Source: Anaerolineae bacterium (GTDB taxonomy: Bacteria > Chloroflexota > Anaerolineae > Aggregatilineales > Phototrophicaceae). Taken from it: DNA of 51,364 bases. The notes below the pieces were generated by a model, which was not told the origin of the DNA, ran no database searches, and worked only from the letters and a program-made list of their open reading frames with translations. The translations under genes were made by a program, and so were the position numbers. The first letter of the stretch is position 1, and each line of letters opens with the position of its first letter. This document shows positions 1-8,102 of the stretch, in pieces. The stretch covers positions 85,753-137,116 of the forward strand of contig JAHDWN010000016.1 in NCBI GenBank assembly GCA_023382675.1. Reading direction: 5' to 3'.

Positions 1-1263
1 TTCCTGGCGCTGATGATCAGCCGCAATTACCCGGCGGCGACCGAATTCGGCGCGCAAGCTCTGGCCCGCCTGAGCGACGATTACCCGCAGTGGCGGCTGA
101 TGGCGACGTGGGTGCTCTCCGAGGCGCAGAAACGCGATGGCAATCTGCCCCGCGCGATCACGACGCTTGAGGAGGCCGAGCGCCAGGGCTTGATGAGCGT
201 CAGCGGCTTCTTCGGCCTGCTGGTGCAGATCTCGCTCGTCTCGTGCCTGTATTTTCACGGCCAGCGCGCGGCAGCGATCCAGCGCTGCGAGGCCATGATC
301 GCGCGCCTGTGTGATGACGCGCACGGCCAGCCGTCACCGCTGGCCGGGATCGCCTACACGTGGCTGGGGCGGCTGCATTACGAGGCGAACGACTTCGCGC
401 GGGCACAGGCGGCCTTCGAGACGGGCCAGCGCGTGAGCGAGCGGGTCGAATTGGATATGTACACGATGTTCGGGCTGGCGTATGGCGCACTGCTCCAGCA
501 CGCGCGCGGCGAAACGGAGGCCGCGCTCGACTCGCTGCGGCGTGCGCACCAACTGGCGCTGCAAACCAACCTCGCCGATGCCGCCTGGTTCCCGGCCTGG
601 GAGGCGAACATCCGCCTGCAGAACGGTGAGATCGCGGCGGCTGAAGCCTGGGCGCGCAGTGAGGCATTGAGCAGTGACGAGCCGCCGGCTTACATGCGCC
701 TGGAAGCGCAGCTTGCCTACGCTCGCCTGCTGATCGCGCAAGAGGCATACGACGAAGCTGACGGCTGGCTGGCGCAATTAGAAGCCTACGCCCGCGCCGG
801 TGAACACCTGCGCCCACTGATGACGATCCACGTGCTCAAGGCACTGGCGGCGCAGGCACGCGGGCAGCGCCAGGCGGCGGTCGATCATCTGGCGCAGGCA
901 GTCACACTGGCCGCGCCGGAGCAGTACGCGCGCGTGATCCTGGACGAGGATCGCGCGGTGAGGACGCTGCTGCCCTACGTGCGCCAGGCCGCGCCGCGCT
1001 TCGTCGATGGGCTGCTCAACAGCGCGCGCGTAATGGATGCGCCGCCGCTGCCGGACGGTCTGCTCGATGCGCTGAGCGAGCGCGAGCACGAAATCTTGCA
1101 GTTGATCGCCGATGGGCTGACGAACGCCGACATCGGCGAGCGGCTGTTCATCGCTGTGAGCACGGTCAAGCGGCACATCAATCACATCTACGACAAGCTC
1201 GACGTGGAAACGCGGACGCAGGCCGTCGCCAAGGCGCGCGCGCTGGGGCTGGTCGATGGGTGA
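1..1263 (+). CDS. MalT-like LuxR-family transcriptional regulator, C-terminal part (5' truncated by window)
   Basis: The reading frame is open at base 1, so the gene starts before the window. The visible ~420 residues are an alpha-helical, alanine- and leucine-rich TPR-like array (to about residue 345) followed by a LuxR-type helix-turn-helix (about residues 355-420). The HTH begins LSEREHEILQLIADGLTN and continues with IGERLFIAVSTVKRHINHIY, the classic recognition-helix region. Large MalT/LAL regulators have an N-terminal STAND ATPase, then a TPR sensor, then this HTH; the ATPase would lie upstream and cannot be seen. It probably activates nearby genes in response to a ligand, which the sequence does not reveal. 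The family call is secure; the target is unknown. Confidence 0.9.
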   Translation, partial: FLALMISRNYPAATEFGAQALARLSDDYPQWRLMATWVLSEAQKRDGNLPRAITTLEEAERQGLMSVSGFFGLLVQISLVSCLYFHGQRAAAIQRCEAMIARLCDDAHGQPSPLAGIAYTWLGRLHYEANDFARAQAAFETGQRVSERVELDMYTMFGLAYGALLQHARGETEAALDSLRRAHQLALQTNLADAAWFPAWEANIRLQNGEIAAAEAWARSEALSSDEPPAYMRLEAQLAYARLLIAQEAYDEADGWLAQLEAYARAGEHLRPLMTIHVLKALAAQARGQRQAAVDHLAQAVTLAAPEQYARVILDEDRAVRTLLPYVRQAAPRFVDGLLNSARVMDAPPLPDGLLDALSEREHEILQLIADGLTNADIGERLFIAVSTVKRHINHIYDKLDVETRTQAVAKARALGLVDG

Positions 1264-1330
1264 GGGCGCGGCACCGCTTCCCCCCTACACCGATTTGGAT
1301 GTTGCTGCGAATCTTCTTTGATTGGCGAGA

Positions 1331-1780
1331 CTACAGCCCAAGCTGTCCCTTCAGATCATCGAGAAACGACTGTTCTTCAGGGTTGATCTTCTGGCCGGTG
1401 CCGAACACGCCGCCACCTGCCGCGCCCGCCATCTTCTGCGCGACGTCGTAAATGAAGCCCTTCACCGGCGCGGCTTCCTCGCCAGCATCGGCGAGCACGT
1501 TGTCCAGGCCGCCGACCATGTTCATGACATTACCGAGGTCGAGGTTGTCCAGGTCGAGGCTGCCGAGCAGATTCTTGCCCGCGTCGCCCGTCAGCGCGCC
1601 GAGCAAGCCTTCCATCAGGCTGTTGCCTTTGAACTGATCCGCCGCGCCAGAGAGTACACTGGCGAGCGCGCCGCCTTCACGCAGTTTGCCCCAAAAGCCG
1701 GATTCGCCCGACTTCATGACGCCGCCGATCACGTTGATGATGATGGGCAGGAGCGATTGTACGATCTTCTGCACGTCCAT
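1331..1780 (-). CDS. Hypothetical small glycine-rich protein
   Basis: This is a 149-residue protein with an AGGAAG ribosome-binding site about 7 bases before the ATG. The N-terminus (MDVQKIVQSLLPIIINVIGG) is a hydrophobic or amphipathic helix. The middle has Asn/Leu/Gly-rich short repeats around DLDNLDLGNVMNMVGGLDN, and the C-terminus is charged. There is no signal peptidase site and no catalytic motif. The length, a proper RBS and low codon bias against alternatives make it a likely real gene, whereas the overlapping + strand frame is a shadow. The composition suggests a soluble helical or self-associating protein; I do not recognise the family. It is convergent with the LuxR-type gene. Confidence 0.65.
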   Translation of the reverse strand: MDVQKIVQSLLPIIINVIGGVMKSGESGFWGKLREGGALASVLSGAADQFKGNSLMEGLLGALTGDAGKNLLGSLDLDNLDLGNVMNMVGGLDNVLADAGEEAAPVKGFIYDVAQKMAGAAGGGVFGTGQKINPEEQSFLDDLKGQLGL

Positions 1781-1906
1781 GGTTTGTCTTCCTATGACAC
1801 TCCAAGTCGCAAATTTCGATCCGCATTACATTATACCGAGCGATTTAATGGATTGCGAATATCAGGTTACGACTCGACATGCCGTTCGCAGACTGTCGCC
1901 AGTGCC

Positions 1907-2031
1907 AGGTGCAATTTCAGGGTGCTGTGGTTGAATGTGTCCCCTCGCCATCGCGATGGCGAGGGGGCGAACCGCAGGTTCAGGGGTAGGGATAAAGGAC
2001 GACTCAAGCGATTTACTCTGGGACCGCACTA
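1907..2031 (+). repeat. R1 palindromic repeat, copy a
   Basis: About 125 bp. The left end is GTGCAATTTCAGGG, then TTGAATGTGTCCCC, a palindromic centre CCATCGCGATGG, then GAACCGCAGGTTCAGGGG and CTCAAGCGATTTACTCTGG. The right end is GCACTA, the inverse of the TAGTGC tip seen in other copies. Five relatives lie near 8.9, 24.6, 30.0, 33.0 and 39.7 kb. The final CTA of this copy is the TAG stop codon of the PPOX gene that follows on the minus strand. Confidence 0.85.
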
Positions 2032-2469
2032 AGTGGGCGATTGCCAGCGCCGGACATTGGGCTGGCCATCCTTGTAGATGTTCATGAAGGCGAACTCGAC
2101 CGTGAACGTGAACAGAATGTAGTGATCGTCCGGCCCATAGGAGGCCGCCCGCACCGCCTGCTCACGGATGTGTGGATCGGTGTTCAGCGTCGCGTGGCCA
2201 CGGACGTAGAATTCACCGCCGCCGCCGCTCGAATCGTCCACGGAGCAGTGCAGGGTGTAGCGTGGATCACGCTGTAGATCTTTTCCCTTGGGCGAAGTCG
2301 GCTCCATGAACAGCCACAACTGCTCGCCGAGGATCGGCGTCACCGGGTGTACACGCGGGCTGCCATCCGCGCGCACGGTGCCGAGATAAGCGACGCCGCT
2401 GGTGAAGCGCGCCTGACCAAAGGCCGCCAACTCCGGCGCTTGCTGTGAGAATTCGTGCCAACTGGTCAT
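2029..2469 (-). CDS. Pyridoxamine 5'-phosphate oxidase-family (PPOX/FDOR fold) protein
   Basis: 146 residues from the ATG at 2469, which has AGGAGA just upstream and overlaps the stop of the sigma factor gene (ATGA), implying translational coupling. The motifs ARFTSGVAYLGTVRADGSPR, HPVTPIL and KGKDLQRDPRYTLH are typical of small split-barrel flavin or F420-binding proteins of the PNPOx-like superfamily. The substrate is unknown; the family covers FMN, heme and F420 users. As the last gene of a DGPF-sigma factor operon it is a plausible regulon member. The stop codon is supplied by the end of an R1 repeat, so the original C-terminus may have been changed. Confidence 0.85.
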   Translation of the reverse strand: MTSWHEFSQQAPELAAFGQARFTSGVAYLGTVRADGSPRVHPVTPILGEQLWLFMEPTSPKGKDLQRDPRYTLHCSVDDSSGGGGEFYVRGHATLNTDPHIREQAVRAASYGPDDHYILFTFTVEFAFMNIYKDGQPNVRRWQSPT

Positions 2470-3707
2470 GATGTCTCCTCTTGCATCTCGTTCAGCCGCC
2501 GCAGGAGATAAGCGCGTTCGGCGCTGTTGCCACACAAGGCGATGGCGCGCGCATAGGCATCGGCGGCAGCCTCGCGCTGATTCGTGCGCCGCAGCAGATC
2601 GGCGCGGGCGACGTGATAGGGGTAAAAGCTGTCGGCCTGGCCTTCAAGGCGCAGGAGCAGATCCAGCCCGGCCTGCGCGCCCTGCGCCATGGCGACCGCG
2701 ACCGCGCGATTGACCTCGACCACCACCGAGGGCGTCATCTGTGCCAGCGTGTTGTAGAGCAGCACGATCTGCGGCCAGTCGGTTCCTTCCGCCGTGGGCA
2801 CGTCAGCGTGCAGCGCGCTGATGGCCGCCTGCACCTGGTACGGCCCCGGCGCATAGAGGGCGAGCGCTTCGTCCAGGATCGCCGTGCCCTCGTCGATCTT
2901 GGCTCGATTCCAGCGTGTGCGATCCTGCTCGTCGAGCAGCACGAGCTGCCCCGCCGCATCCAGGCGCGTCTCGCGGCGCGAATCGTGCAGCAGCATCAGC
3001 GCCAGCAGGCCGCGCGCCTCGGCGCTCTCCGGCAGCAGCGCGACCAACACGCGGCAGAGCCGGATCGCCTCGCCGCACAGGTCACCACGTGTCAGCGCCT
3101 CGCCGTCGGTCGCGACGTAGCCCTCGTTGAAGATCAGGTAGATGACCGCCAGCAGCGCATCGAGGCGTTCCGGCAGCTTATCCGCCGGCGGCACGCGGTA
3201 AGGGATGCCCGCATTGCGGATCTTCTTGCGCGCCCGCGCCAGCCGCTGCGCCATCGTCGCCACCGGGACGAGGAACGCCCGCGCGATCTCCGGCGTCGAG
3301 AGGCCGCCGAGGGTGTGCAGCGTCAGCGCGACCTGTGCCTCCAGCGCCAGCGCCGGGTGGCAGCAGGTGAACATCAGCTTGAGGCGGTCGTCGGGCAGCG
3401 CGGCGTCCATCGTGTCTTCGTTCTCATCTTCCGTGTCGGGCAGGTCGAGCAGGGCCGTCTTGCGCTCATGCGTGGCGGCGCGGCGCAGGCGGTCGATGGC
3501 GCGGTGTTTGGCGACGGTCAGCAGCCAGGCCGCCGGGTTGCGCGGCACGCCGTCGATCTCCCAGCGTTCCAGCGCATTGACGAGCGCATCCTGCAGCGCA
3601 TCCTCCGCCAGCGAGAAATCGCCAAGCTGGCTGATGAGCGCCGCCAGAACACGCCCGTGCTCCGCGCGGAAGGTCGCTTCGATCTGGGTCTTCGCCGCCA
3701 TGCGCAT
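2466..3707 (-). CDS. ECF-family RNA polymerase sigma factor, ECF42-like with C-terminal TPR extension
   Basis: 413 residues from the ATG at 3707, with a GGCGG site upstream; a second ATG lies two codons on. The sigma-2 region spans about residues 10-80 (LISQLGDFSLAEDALQDALV, then NPAAWLLTVAKHRAIDRLRR). The sigma-4 region spans about 115-175 (LTLHTLGGLSTPEIARAFLV). The remaining ~220 residues are a helical TPR-like extension ending RAYLLRRLNEMQEE. ECF42 sigma factors are known for exactly this long C-terminal domain and for a neighbouring DGPF (YCII-like) gene, which lies 13 bases upstream here. No anti-sigma gene is present, so the C-terminal domain or the DGPF partner probably controls activity. 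ECF42 is an identification by architecture and context. Confidence 0.9.
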   Translation of the reverse strand: MRMAAKTQIEATFRAEHGRVLAALISQLGDFSLAEDALQDALVNALERWEIDGVPRNPAAWLLTVAKHRAIDRLRRAATHERKTALLDLPDTEDENEDTMDAALPDDRLKLMFTCCHPALALEAQVALTLHTLGGLSTPEIARAFLVPVATMAQRLARARKKIRNAGIPYRVPPADKLPERLDALLAVIYLIFNEGYVATDGEALTRGDLCGEAIRLCRVLVALLPESAEARGLLALMLLHDSRRETRLDAAGQLVLLDEQDRTRWNRAKIDEGTAILDEALALYAPGPYQVQAAISALHADVPTAEGTDWPQIVLLYNTLAQMTPSVVVEVNRAVAVAMAQGAQAGLDLLLRLEGQADSFYPYHVARADLLRRTNQREAAADAYARAIALCGNSAERAYLLRRLNEMQEETS

Positions 3708-3720
3708 TCCGCCGCCTTCG

Positions 3721-4068
3721 TTATCCTTCCGACCACAACGGGCGGATCTCAACCGACCCGTATTTGGCGTGGGGGATCTTCTCCGCCCAGCGAATCGCGT
3801 CGTCCAGGTCGGCGCATTCGAAGATGGCGAAACCGCCGAGCTGCTCGTGCGTTTCGGCGAACGGGCCATCGGTCGTCAGCGTCTTGTCGTCCCGGATGCG
3901 CACGGTCGTCGCGTTGGTCGTGGGCAGCAGCCCGTTGGTCGTAATCAGCGCACCAGAGGCGTTCGCTTCCTTGAGGAAGCCGTACCACACGGAGGCGATC
4001 GCCTCACCCTGTTCCTGGACTTCCGCCGCGGCGGCTTCACTGGCGTAAAACAGCAGCATGTACTTCAT
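3721..4068 (-). CDS. YCII-related / DGPF-domain protein
   Basis: 115 residues with the hallmark TTDGPFAETHEQLGGF and the start MKYMLLFYASE. An AAGGAG site sits 9 bases before the ATG. DGPF proteins are small ferredoxin-like-fold proteins commonly encoded next to ECF42 sigma factors. They are thought to be sensors or targets of the sigma factor, and their chemistry is not established. The gene leads a three-gene operon with the sigma factor (13-base gap) and a PPOX-fold protein (4-base overlap). Confidence 0.93.
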   Translation of the reverse strand: MKYMLLFYASEAAAAEVQEQGEAIASVWYGFLKEANASGALITTNGLLPTTNATTVRIRDDKTLTTDGPFAETHEQLGGFAIFECADLDDAIRWAEKIPHAKYGSVEIRPLWSEG

Positions 4069-4224
4069 GATCGTGTGCTCCTTGTGTGTCGATTATCGGC
4101 CATTTTTGCCGTTCTATACAAACGGCGAATGAGGAGAGGTCAGGATGACAGGCGGGTTGGGGGTTCTCATCTGTTGCTCATAAATGGTGATGCGAGAGGC
4201 GTGTTCGATTTGGACGTACGCAGG

Positions 4225-4295
4225 CAATTTGCGGGGGCGGCCCGCCGGGTCGCCCAGGGCAGGAGGGCAAGCCACCGGCTTGTCCCTACAACAAC
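4225..4295. repeat. R4 palindromic repeat, copy a
   Basis: Contains GGGCAAGCC-ACC-GGCTTGTCCC followed by TACAACAACG, preceded by GTCGCCCAGGGCAGG. A second copy with the same GGGCAAGCC/GGCTTGCCC palindrome and TACAATAACG tail lies at 43995-44035. It sits in the ~560-base spacer between the sigma factor operon and the metallohydrolase gene, which otherwise holds only the oxidoreductase remnant below. Confidence 0.6.
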
Positions 4296-4338
4296 GTGGG
4301 TATATGTGGTGCTTTCATGAAAGCGCCTAGTGTATACC

Positions 4339-4449
4339 TTAGATCCCAACTCGTGCCAGGCGGAAGGTGTCGATGCCGTGCGGCGTCGCGCCGTCGAGAA
4401 CGAGATCGACCAGGATGCTGCCGATCTCGTGGAGGTCGAAGTTCGGCAT
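4339..4449 (-). pseudogene. Possible C-terminal remnant of a FAD-dependent (DAO/sarcosine oxidase-like) oxidoreductase
   Basis: A 36-codon frame reads MPNFDLHEIGSILVDLVLDG, then ATPHGIDTFRLARVGI and stop. This resembles the conserved end of DAO-family oxidases, where a Gly-x-x-[hydrophobic]-Ala-Asp-Leu-[hydrophobic]-[hydrophobic]-Asp-Gly-Thr segment is followed by Phe-x-x-x-Arg-Phe. Upstream in the same frame there is no extended homology before a stop. It is therefore more likely a leftover of a decayed gene than a functional small protein. The identification rests on a short motif. Confidence 0.35.
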
Positions 4450-4586
4450 GGTGTGACTCCGCAAGCTCGTTGACCAACGCGATCGGCTCGTGCAGGATCG
4501 CCGGTCGGCCAGCCATTAGAGCGTAGGCAGGCGGATCGTGCAGTTGAACAGGATGGAGGCTCACCCTCGCATTTTCTGGAACGCGC

Positions 4587-4592
4587 TATACT
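4587..4592 (+). promoter_or_regulatory. Possible -10 element (TATACT) of the metallohydrolase gene
   Basis: TATACT lies 39 bases before the likely ATG at 4632. No convincing -35 hexamer is visible 16-18 bases upstream, so support is partial. Confidence 0.35.
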
Positions 4593-4631
4593 CACGCGAA
4601 ATAGTGTCATTTATTGGAGAAAGCGGGCAAT

Positions 4632-7100
4632 ATGTCCGGCTACACACCCCTTGACATCAGCCGCTGGTCGAATGTGAATACCAGCATCGAAACAGGGCAG
4701 CTCGGCCCACAAACACTACGTGGTCTACCCTTCAACATCCATCCCATTCACTTTGGCGCTAGCAGCAGCCAGACGATTGAGATACCCATTCAGTCCTCAG
4801 CGCGCTGGGTCATCATCGCGCATAGTCTGTTCGATTCCCGTGTGATCGAGGGTGAGCCCCCAGGGCAGATCGTCGCGCGCTATCGATTCAGCTTTTCTGA
4901 CGTAGAGCCGGTTGTGGTGCCGGTTCGCGAACGCTTTGAAATCGCCTTTGTCCCCCAGGAGTGGCGGCTGCAGTACTGGGGGCAGTCTCCGTTCCTGGCC
5001 GTACCCGATCGGTTCGATAGCCTGATGCCGCGTGACGCCGGTCCGTGGGCGCAAACCGGCTCGCGGCAGTCAGAAGTGAACCAGGCAGCGCCGGAGCGCT
5101 TCTTCCTCTGGGCGTGGGAAAATCCACACCCGGATCGAGCGCTGGATTGCCTGAGCATCGAACCACTTGGGCGCGGTTTCCAGGTGGGCGGGGTGACGCT
5201 CAGTACGCTGGCGGAGAATCCATTTGGGCGCGAACCCCGCCAGCCCGTCAGGATCACGCTCAACGATATGGAGCAGGGCGATCAGCCGTTCAACCTGTCG
5301 GTCGAAGTCGATCGCGGGGTGGCGACCTATCCCTATCCGCTGCCGCGCCAGGATGAAGAATCGTTCCTGAGCGACTCGTTTCGGGGCTGGGGGCAGGAAT
5401 ACTCCAACCGCAACAGTCCGGCCTACGTCGAAATCGCCGCGCTGCCATCTGCCACGGTGCGGCTGAAGGCCGGGGAGGATGAGATCAGCCGGGTAAACTG
5501 GGGGGAGGTGCTGGAACAGGGGCGTGCGCAAACCCCGGCAGCCCGCATCGAAGTCGTCGAGCGGGGCAGGAATTGGGTGCATATCACGGTCGTGGACGAC
5601 GAAACGGGGCAGCCTGTGCCCTGCCGGGTTCACTTTCGCTCACCCGAGGGCATCCCCTACCAACCACACGGCCATCACGACCACCTGCTGTCTGACCAGG
5701 GGACGTGGCACATTGACGTGGGCGGCGATCTGCGCCTGGGACACATCACCTATGCCTACATCGACGGCAAATGCCAGGGCTGGCTGCCGCGCGGCGACGT
5801 ACTGGTCGATGTGGCGCGCGGGTTCGAATACGAGCCGCTGCGGGCGCGAGTCCAGATTGAGCCAGGCCAGCGAGATCTGATGCTGCGGCTCAAACGTTGG
5901 CGCAACCTGAACGCCGAACGCTGGTTCAGTGGCGATACGCACGTCCACTTCCTTTCGACAAGCGGCGCGCACCTCGAGGCGCAGGGCGAAGATCTTAACG
6001 TTGTCAATCTGCTGCAATCGCAGTGGGGACACCTGTTCACGAACACCGAGGATTTCGTGGGTCGGCCCGTGCCCACGCCTGATGGGCGCACCATTGTCTA
6101 TGCCAGCCAGGAGAACCGGCAGCACCTTCTGGGACACCTGACCCTGCTTGGCCTCAAACAGCCGGTCATGCCCTGGTGCTCGGACGGCCCTGACGAAGCA
6201 GAACTGGGCGGCGCGTTGGAAATTACGCTCTCCCATTGGGCGGATGCCTGCCATGTTCAGGGTGGAACGGTCGTCATCCCCCACATGCCGCTGCCCAACG
6301 GCGAAACGGCAGCGCTGATCGCGACCGGGCGGACTGACGCGGTCGAAATGCTCGTACACGCGCCTTATTTTCACAACGAATACTACCGCTACCTGAACGG
6401 TGGCTATCGGCTGCCGCTGGTGGGTGGCACGGACAAGATGACGGCGGATGTCCCAGTGGGTTTGTATCGCACTTACGTCCACATCCCTCCAGACGAGGAA
6501 TTCAACTACGAGAACTGGTGCAGACATCTGCGCCTGGGGCGAACGTTCTTGAGCGCGGGCCCGATCTTGCGTTTCACGGTCAATGGTGCTCAGATTGGCG
6601 ACACGCTGCGTCTGCCCGGCAACGGCGGCACCGTTGAAGTTCAGGCCGAGGCACACAGCATCTTTCCGATTCACAGCTTGCAGATCGTCCAGGAAGGGCA
6701 GGTCGTCGCCTCAACTGAAGAGCCACACGGAGCGGAACGGCTGTCTCTGAAAGCCCAACTTACGCTGGATCATCACACCTGGCTGGCGGCGCGGGCGGGC
6801 GGCCCTGGCTACGATCAGGCCGTGCCACACTTCGACGGCTTCTTCCGGCGGGGTATCATGGCGCACACGTCGCCGATCTACGTGGCGGTCGGGGGCGAGT
6901 GGTGGATGTCCAGCCCGGAGACCTCGCAGTACATGCTCACGCTGCTGCACGGCGGGCTGGAATACATTCGCCAGCGCGCGACGCTGCATACGCATGGCAC
7001 CGTCACCCACCATCATGGGGACGACGATCATCAGGCGTACCTGGAACGGCCATTTCACGAGGCGATTGAAGCTGTGCACCGGCATTCACATCATCCGTGA
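4632..7100 (+). CDS. CehA/McbA-family metallohydrolase-like protein with PHP-type motif and His-rich tail
   Basis: 822 residues from the ATG at 4632; an in-frame TTG at 4614 is an alternative. The first ~430 residues look like beta-sandwich or carboxypeptidase-regulatory-type modules (VDDETGQPVPCRVHFRSPEG, about 325-345). The hydrolase part begins at GDTHVHF (about residue 434), the metal-binding GDTHxH motif of CehA/McbA PHP-like phosphoesterases, and continues with VVIPHMP (about 548) and GGTDKM (about 598). The last ~40 residues carry many His and Asp (THGTVTHHHGDDDHQ). No signal peptide is seen, so it is probably cytoplasmic. The substrate is unknown: known relatives act on carbamates or nucleotides. 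It is monocistronic and convergent with the next gene. Confidence 0.8.
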   Translation: MSGYTPLDISRWSNVNTSIETGQLGPQTLRGLPFNIHPIHFGASSSQTIEIPIQSSARWVIIAHSLFDSRVIEGEPPGQIVARYRFSFSDVEPVVVPVRERFEIAFVPQEWRLQYWGQSPFLAVPDRFDSLMPRDAGPWAQTGSRQSEVNQAAPERFFLWAWENPHPDRALDCLSIEPLGRGFQVGGVTLSTLAENPFGREPRQPVRITLNDMEQGDQPFNLSVEVDRGVATYPYPLPRQDEESFLSDSFRGWGQEYSNRNSPAYVEIAALPSATVRLKAGEDEISRVNWGEVLEQGRAQTPAARIEVVERGRNWVHITVVDDETGQPVPCRVHFRSPEGIPYQPHGHHDHLLSDQGTWHIDVGGDLRLGHITYAYIDGKCQGWLPRGDVLVDVARGFEYEPLRARVQIEPGQRDLMLRLKRWRNLNAERWFSGDTHVHFLSTSGAHLEAQGEDLNVVNLLQSQWGHLFTNTEDFVGRPVPTPDGRTIVYASQENRQHLLGHLTLLGLKQPVMPWCSDGPDEAELGGALEITLSHWADACHVQGGTVVIPHMPLPNGETAALIATGRTDAVEMLVHAPYFHNEYYRYLNGGYRLPLVGGTDKMTADVPVGLYRTYVHIPPDEEFNYENWCRHLRLGRTFLSAGPILRFTVNGAQIGDTLRLPGNGGTVEVQAEAHSIFPIHSLQIVQEGQVVASTEEPHGAERLSLKAQLTLDHHTWLAARAGGPGYDQAVPHFDGFFRRGIMAHTSPIYVAVGGEWWMSSPETSQYMLTLLHGGLEYIRQRATLHTHGTVTHHHGDDDHQAYLERPFHEAIEAVHRHSHHP

Positions 7101-7188
7101 CAGCTTTCCGGACAGCGTGTGAAAACCTCATATGAATTACTCGTTACGGCGTCGCACAAGCAAGCCTCGGCGTAAACGAGCCGGTCTA

Positions 7189-7728
7189 TCACTGCCCAAT
7201 CGGTGTCGGCAGGCCGTCCATGCTCGTCCGGTTGTGCTCTTGCTGGTAGGCAGCCGCATCGACGGTCGCGCAGAATTTGCGGAGTGCGTCGCGTTCACCC
7301 TCGTATTCGTAACGCGGCACGCCGAAGCCGCACGACGTTTGCACGCGGTCGATGTCCGCCGCGATGATCTGGCGCGCACCGTGATAGATCGTGAAGTGTG
7401 CGCTGACGTCATCCCAGGCTGGTGTGCCGGGCAGTATCGTTTGCCCATGCCCGAACAGGCGCAGGATCTCCGGGCTGCCGCTGAAGGCACAGAACATAAA
7501 CGTAATGCGCCCGTTCTCCAGCACGTGCGCGCTCGTCTCGTTGGCGCTGCCGGTCATATCGAGGTAGGCGACGCGATGCGGCGATAAGACGCGGAAGGTA
7601 TCCATGCCCTTGGGCGACACGTTGATATGCCCATCGGCGGACAGCGGCGCGGTGGCGACGAAGAACATCTGCTGCGCTGCGATGAAACTGCGAAGGTCGT
7701 CGGTGATGGCGTCGTAGATTTCGCCCAT
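7189..7728 (-). CDS. Pyridoxamine 5'-phosphate oxidase-family protein
   Basis: 179 residues, with GGAGA 7 bases before the ATG. The N-terminal split-barrel motifs FIAAQQMFFVATAPLSADGH and NVSPKGMDTFRVL, then YLDMTGSANETSAHVLENGR, are typical of the PPOX-fold group that acts as flavin-dependent oxidoreductases. The C-terminus has QTSCGFGVPRYEYEGER, a conserved segment of this subfamily. A soluble enzyme of unknown substrate. It is not a recent duplicate of the PPOX genes near 2.2 and 25 kb, because the conserved motifs differ. Confidence 0.88.
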   Translation of the reverse strand: MGEIYDAITDDLRSFIAAQQMFFVATAPLSADGHINVSPKGMDTFRVLSPHRVAYLDMTGSANETSAHVLENGRITFMFCAFSGSPEILRLFGHGQTILPGTPAWDDVSAHFTIYHGARQIIAADIDRVQTSCGFGVPRYEYEGERDALRKFCATVDAAAYQQEHNRTSMDGLPTPIGQ

Positions 7729-7865
7729 GCGTGTCTCTCCAATGTCCGAGGCTACATGACGGGTAGCTCGCTGCCAAGAAGGACAGCAATTCTACCGTCG
7801 AAAGCGCACGCGGCACACGCATTGGACAGTACCAATCCCGGCACGGCCAGACGCCATCCACCACC

Positions 7866-8102
7866 TCACTCCACACGCACCACTGCCAGCAGCGGCAGCG
7901 CCAGGTCACGCAGCCGGGCGATCAGCCCATAGAGCGCGGCCTGGTCGGCGACCCGGCCTTGCAGGATCGTGCTGCCGTCGGCGCAGGCGGTGATGCTCAT
8001 GCCGTCGAAACTGGCGGCCCACTGCCGCGCATCCAGGCGCGCGGCCACGCGGATCTGGTAGATCGCGCCCGTGTCGTCGGGCAGTGGGGCGTGCGCGCTC
8101 AT
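7866..8102 (-). CDS. Conserved-looking small hypothetical protein
   Basis: 78 residues: MSAHAPLPDDTGAIYQIRVA, then a beta-alpha-beta pattern ending IARLRDLALPLLAVVRVE. The ATG overlaps the TGA of the upstream acyltransferase gene (ATGA), so the two are translationally coupled. The fold pattern suggests a small ligand-binding or regulatory domain, but no family motif is recognised. A role linked to phospholipid acylation is possible from context only. Confidence 0.7.
   Translation of the reverse strand: MSAHAPLPDDTGAIYQIRVAARLDARQWAASFDGMSITACADGSTILQGRVADQAALYGLIARLRDLALPLLAVVRVE

Noticed and set aside
1322-2032. 236-residue + strand open frame
   Set aside because: It is antisense to the small protein at 1331-1780 and then runs through repeat R1-a; composition is that of a shadow frame.
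2481-3944. 487-residue + strand open frame
   Set aside because: Antisense shadow of the ECF42 sigma factor, Arg- and Gln-rich without family motifs.
4167-4610. 147- and 92-residue minus strand frames in the 4.1-4.6 kb spacer
   Set aside because: They run through repeat R4 and out of frame with the oxidoreductase-like remnant; no RBS or motif.
5640-6674. 344-residue minus strand frame
   Set aside because: Antisense shadow of the metallohydrolase gene.
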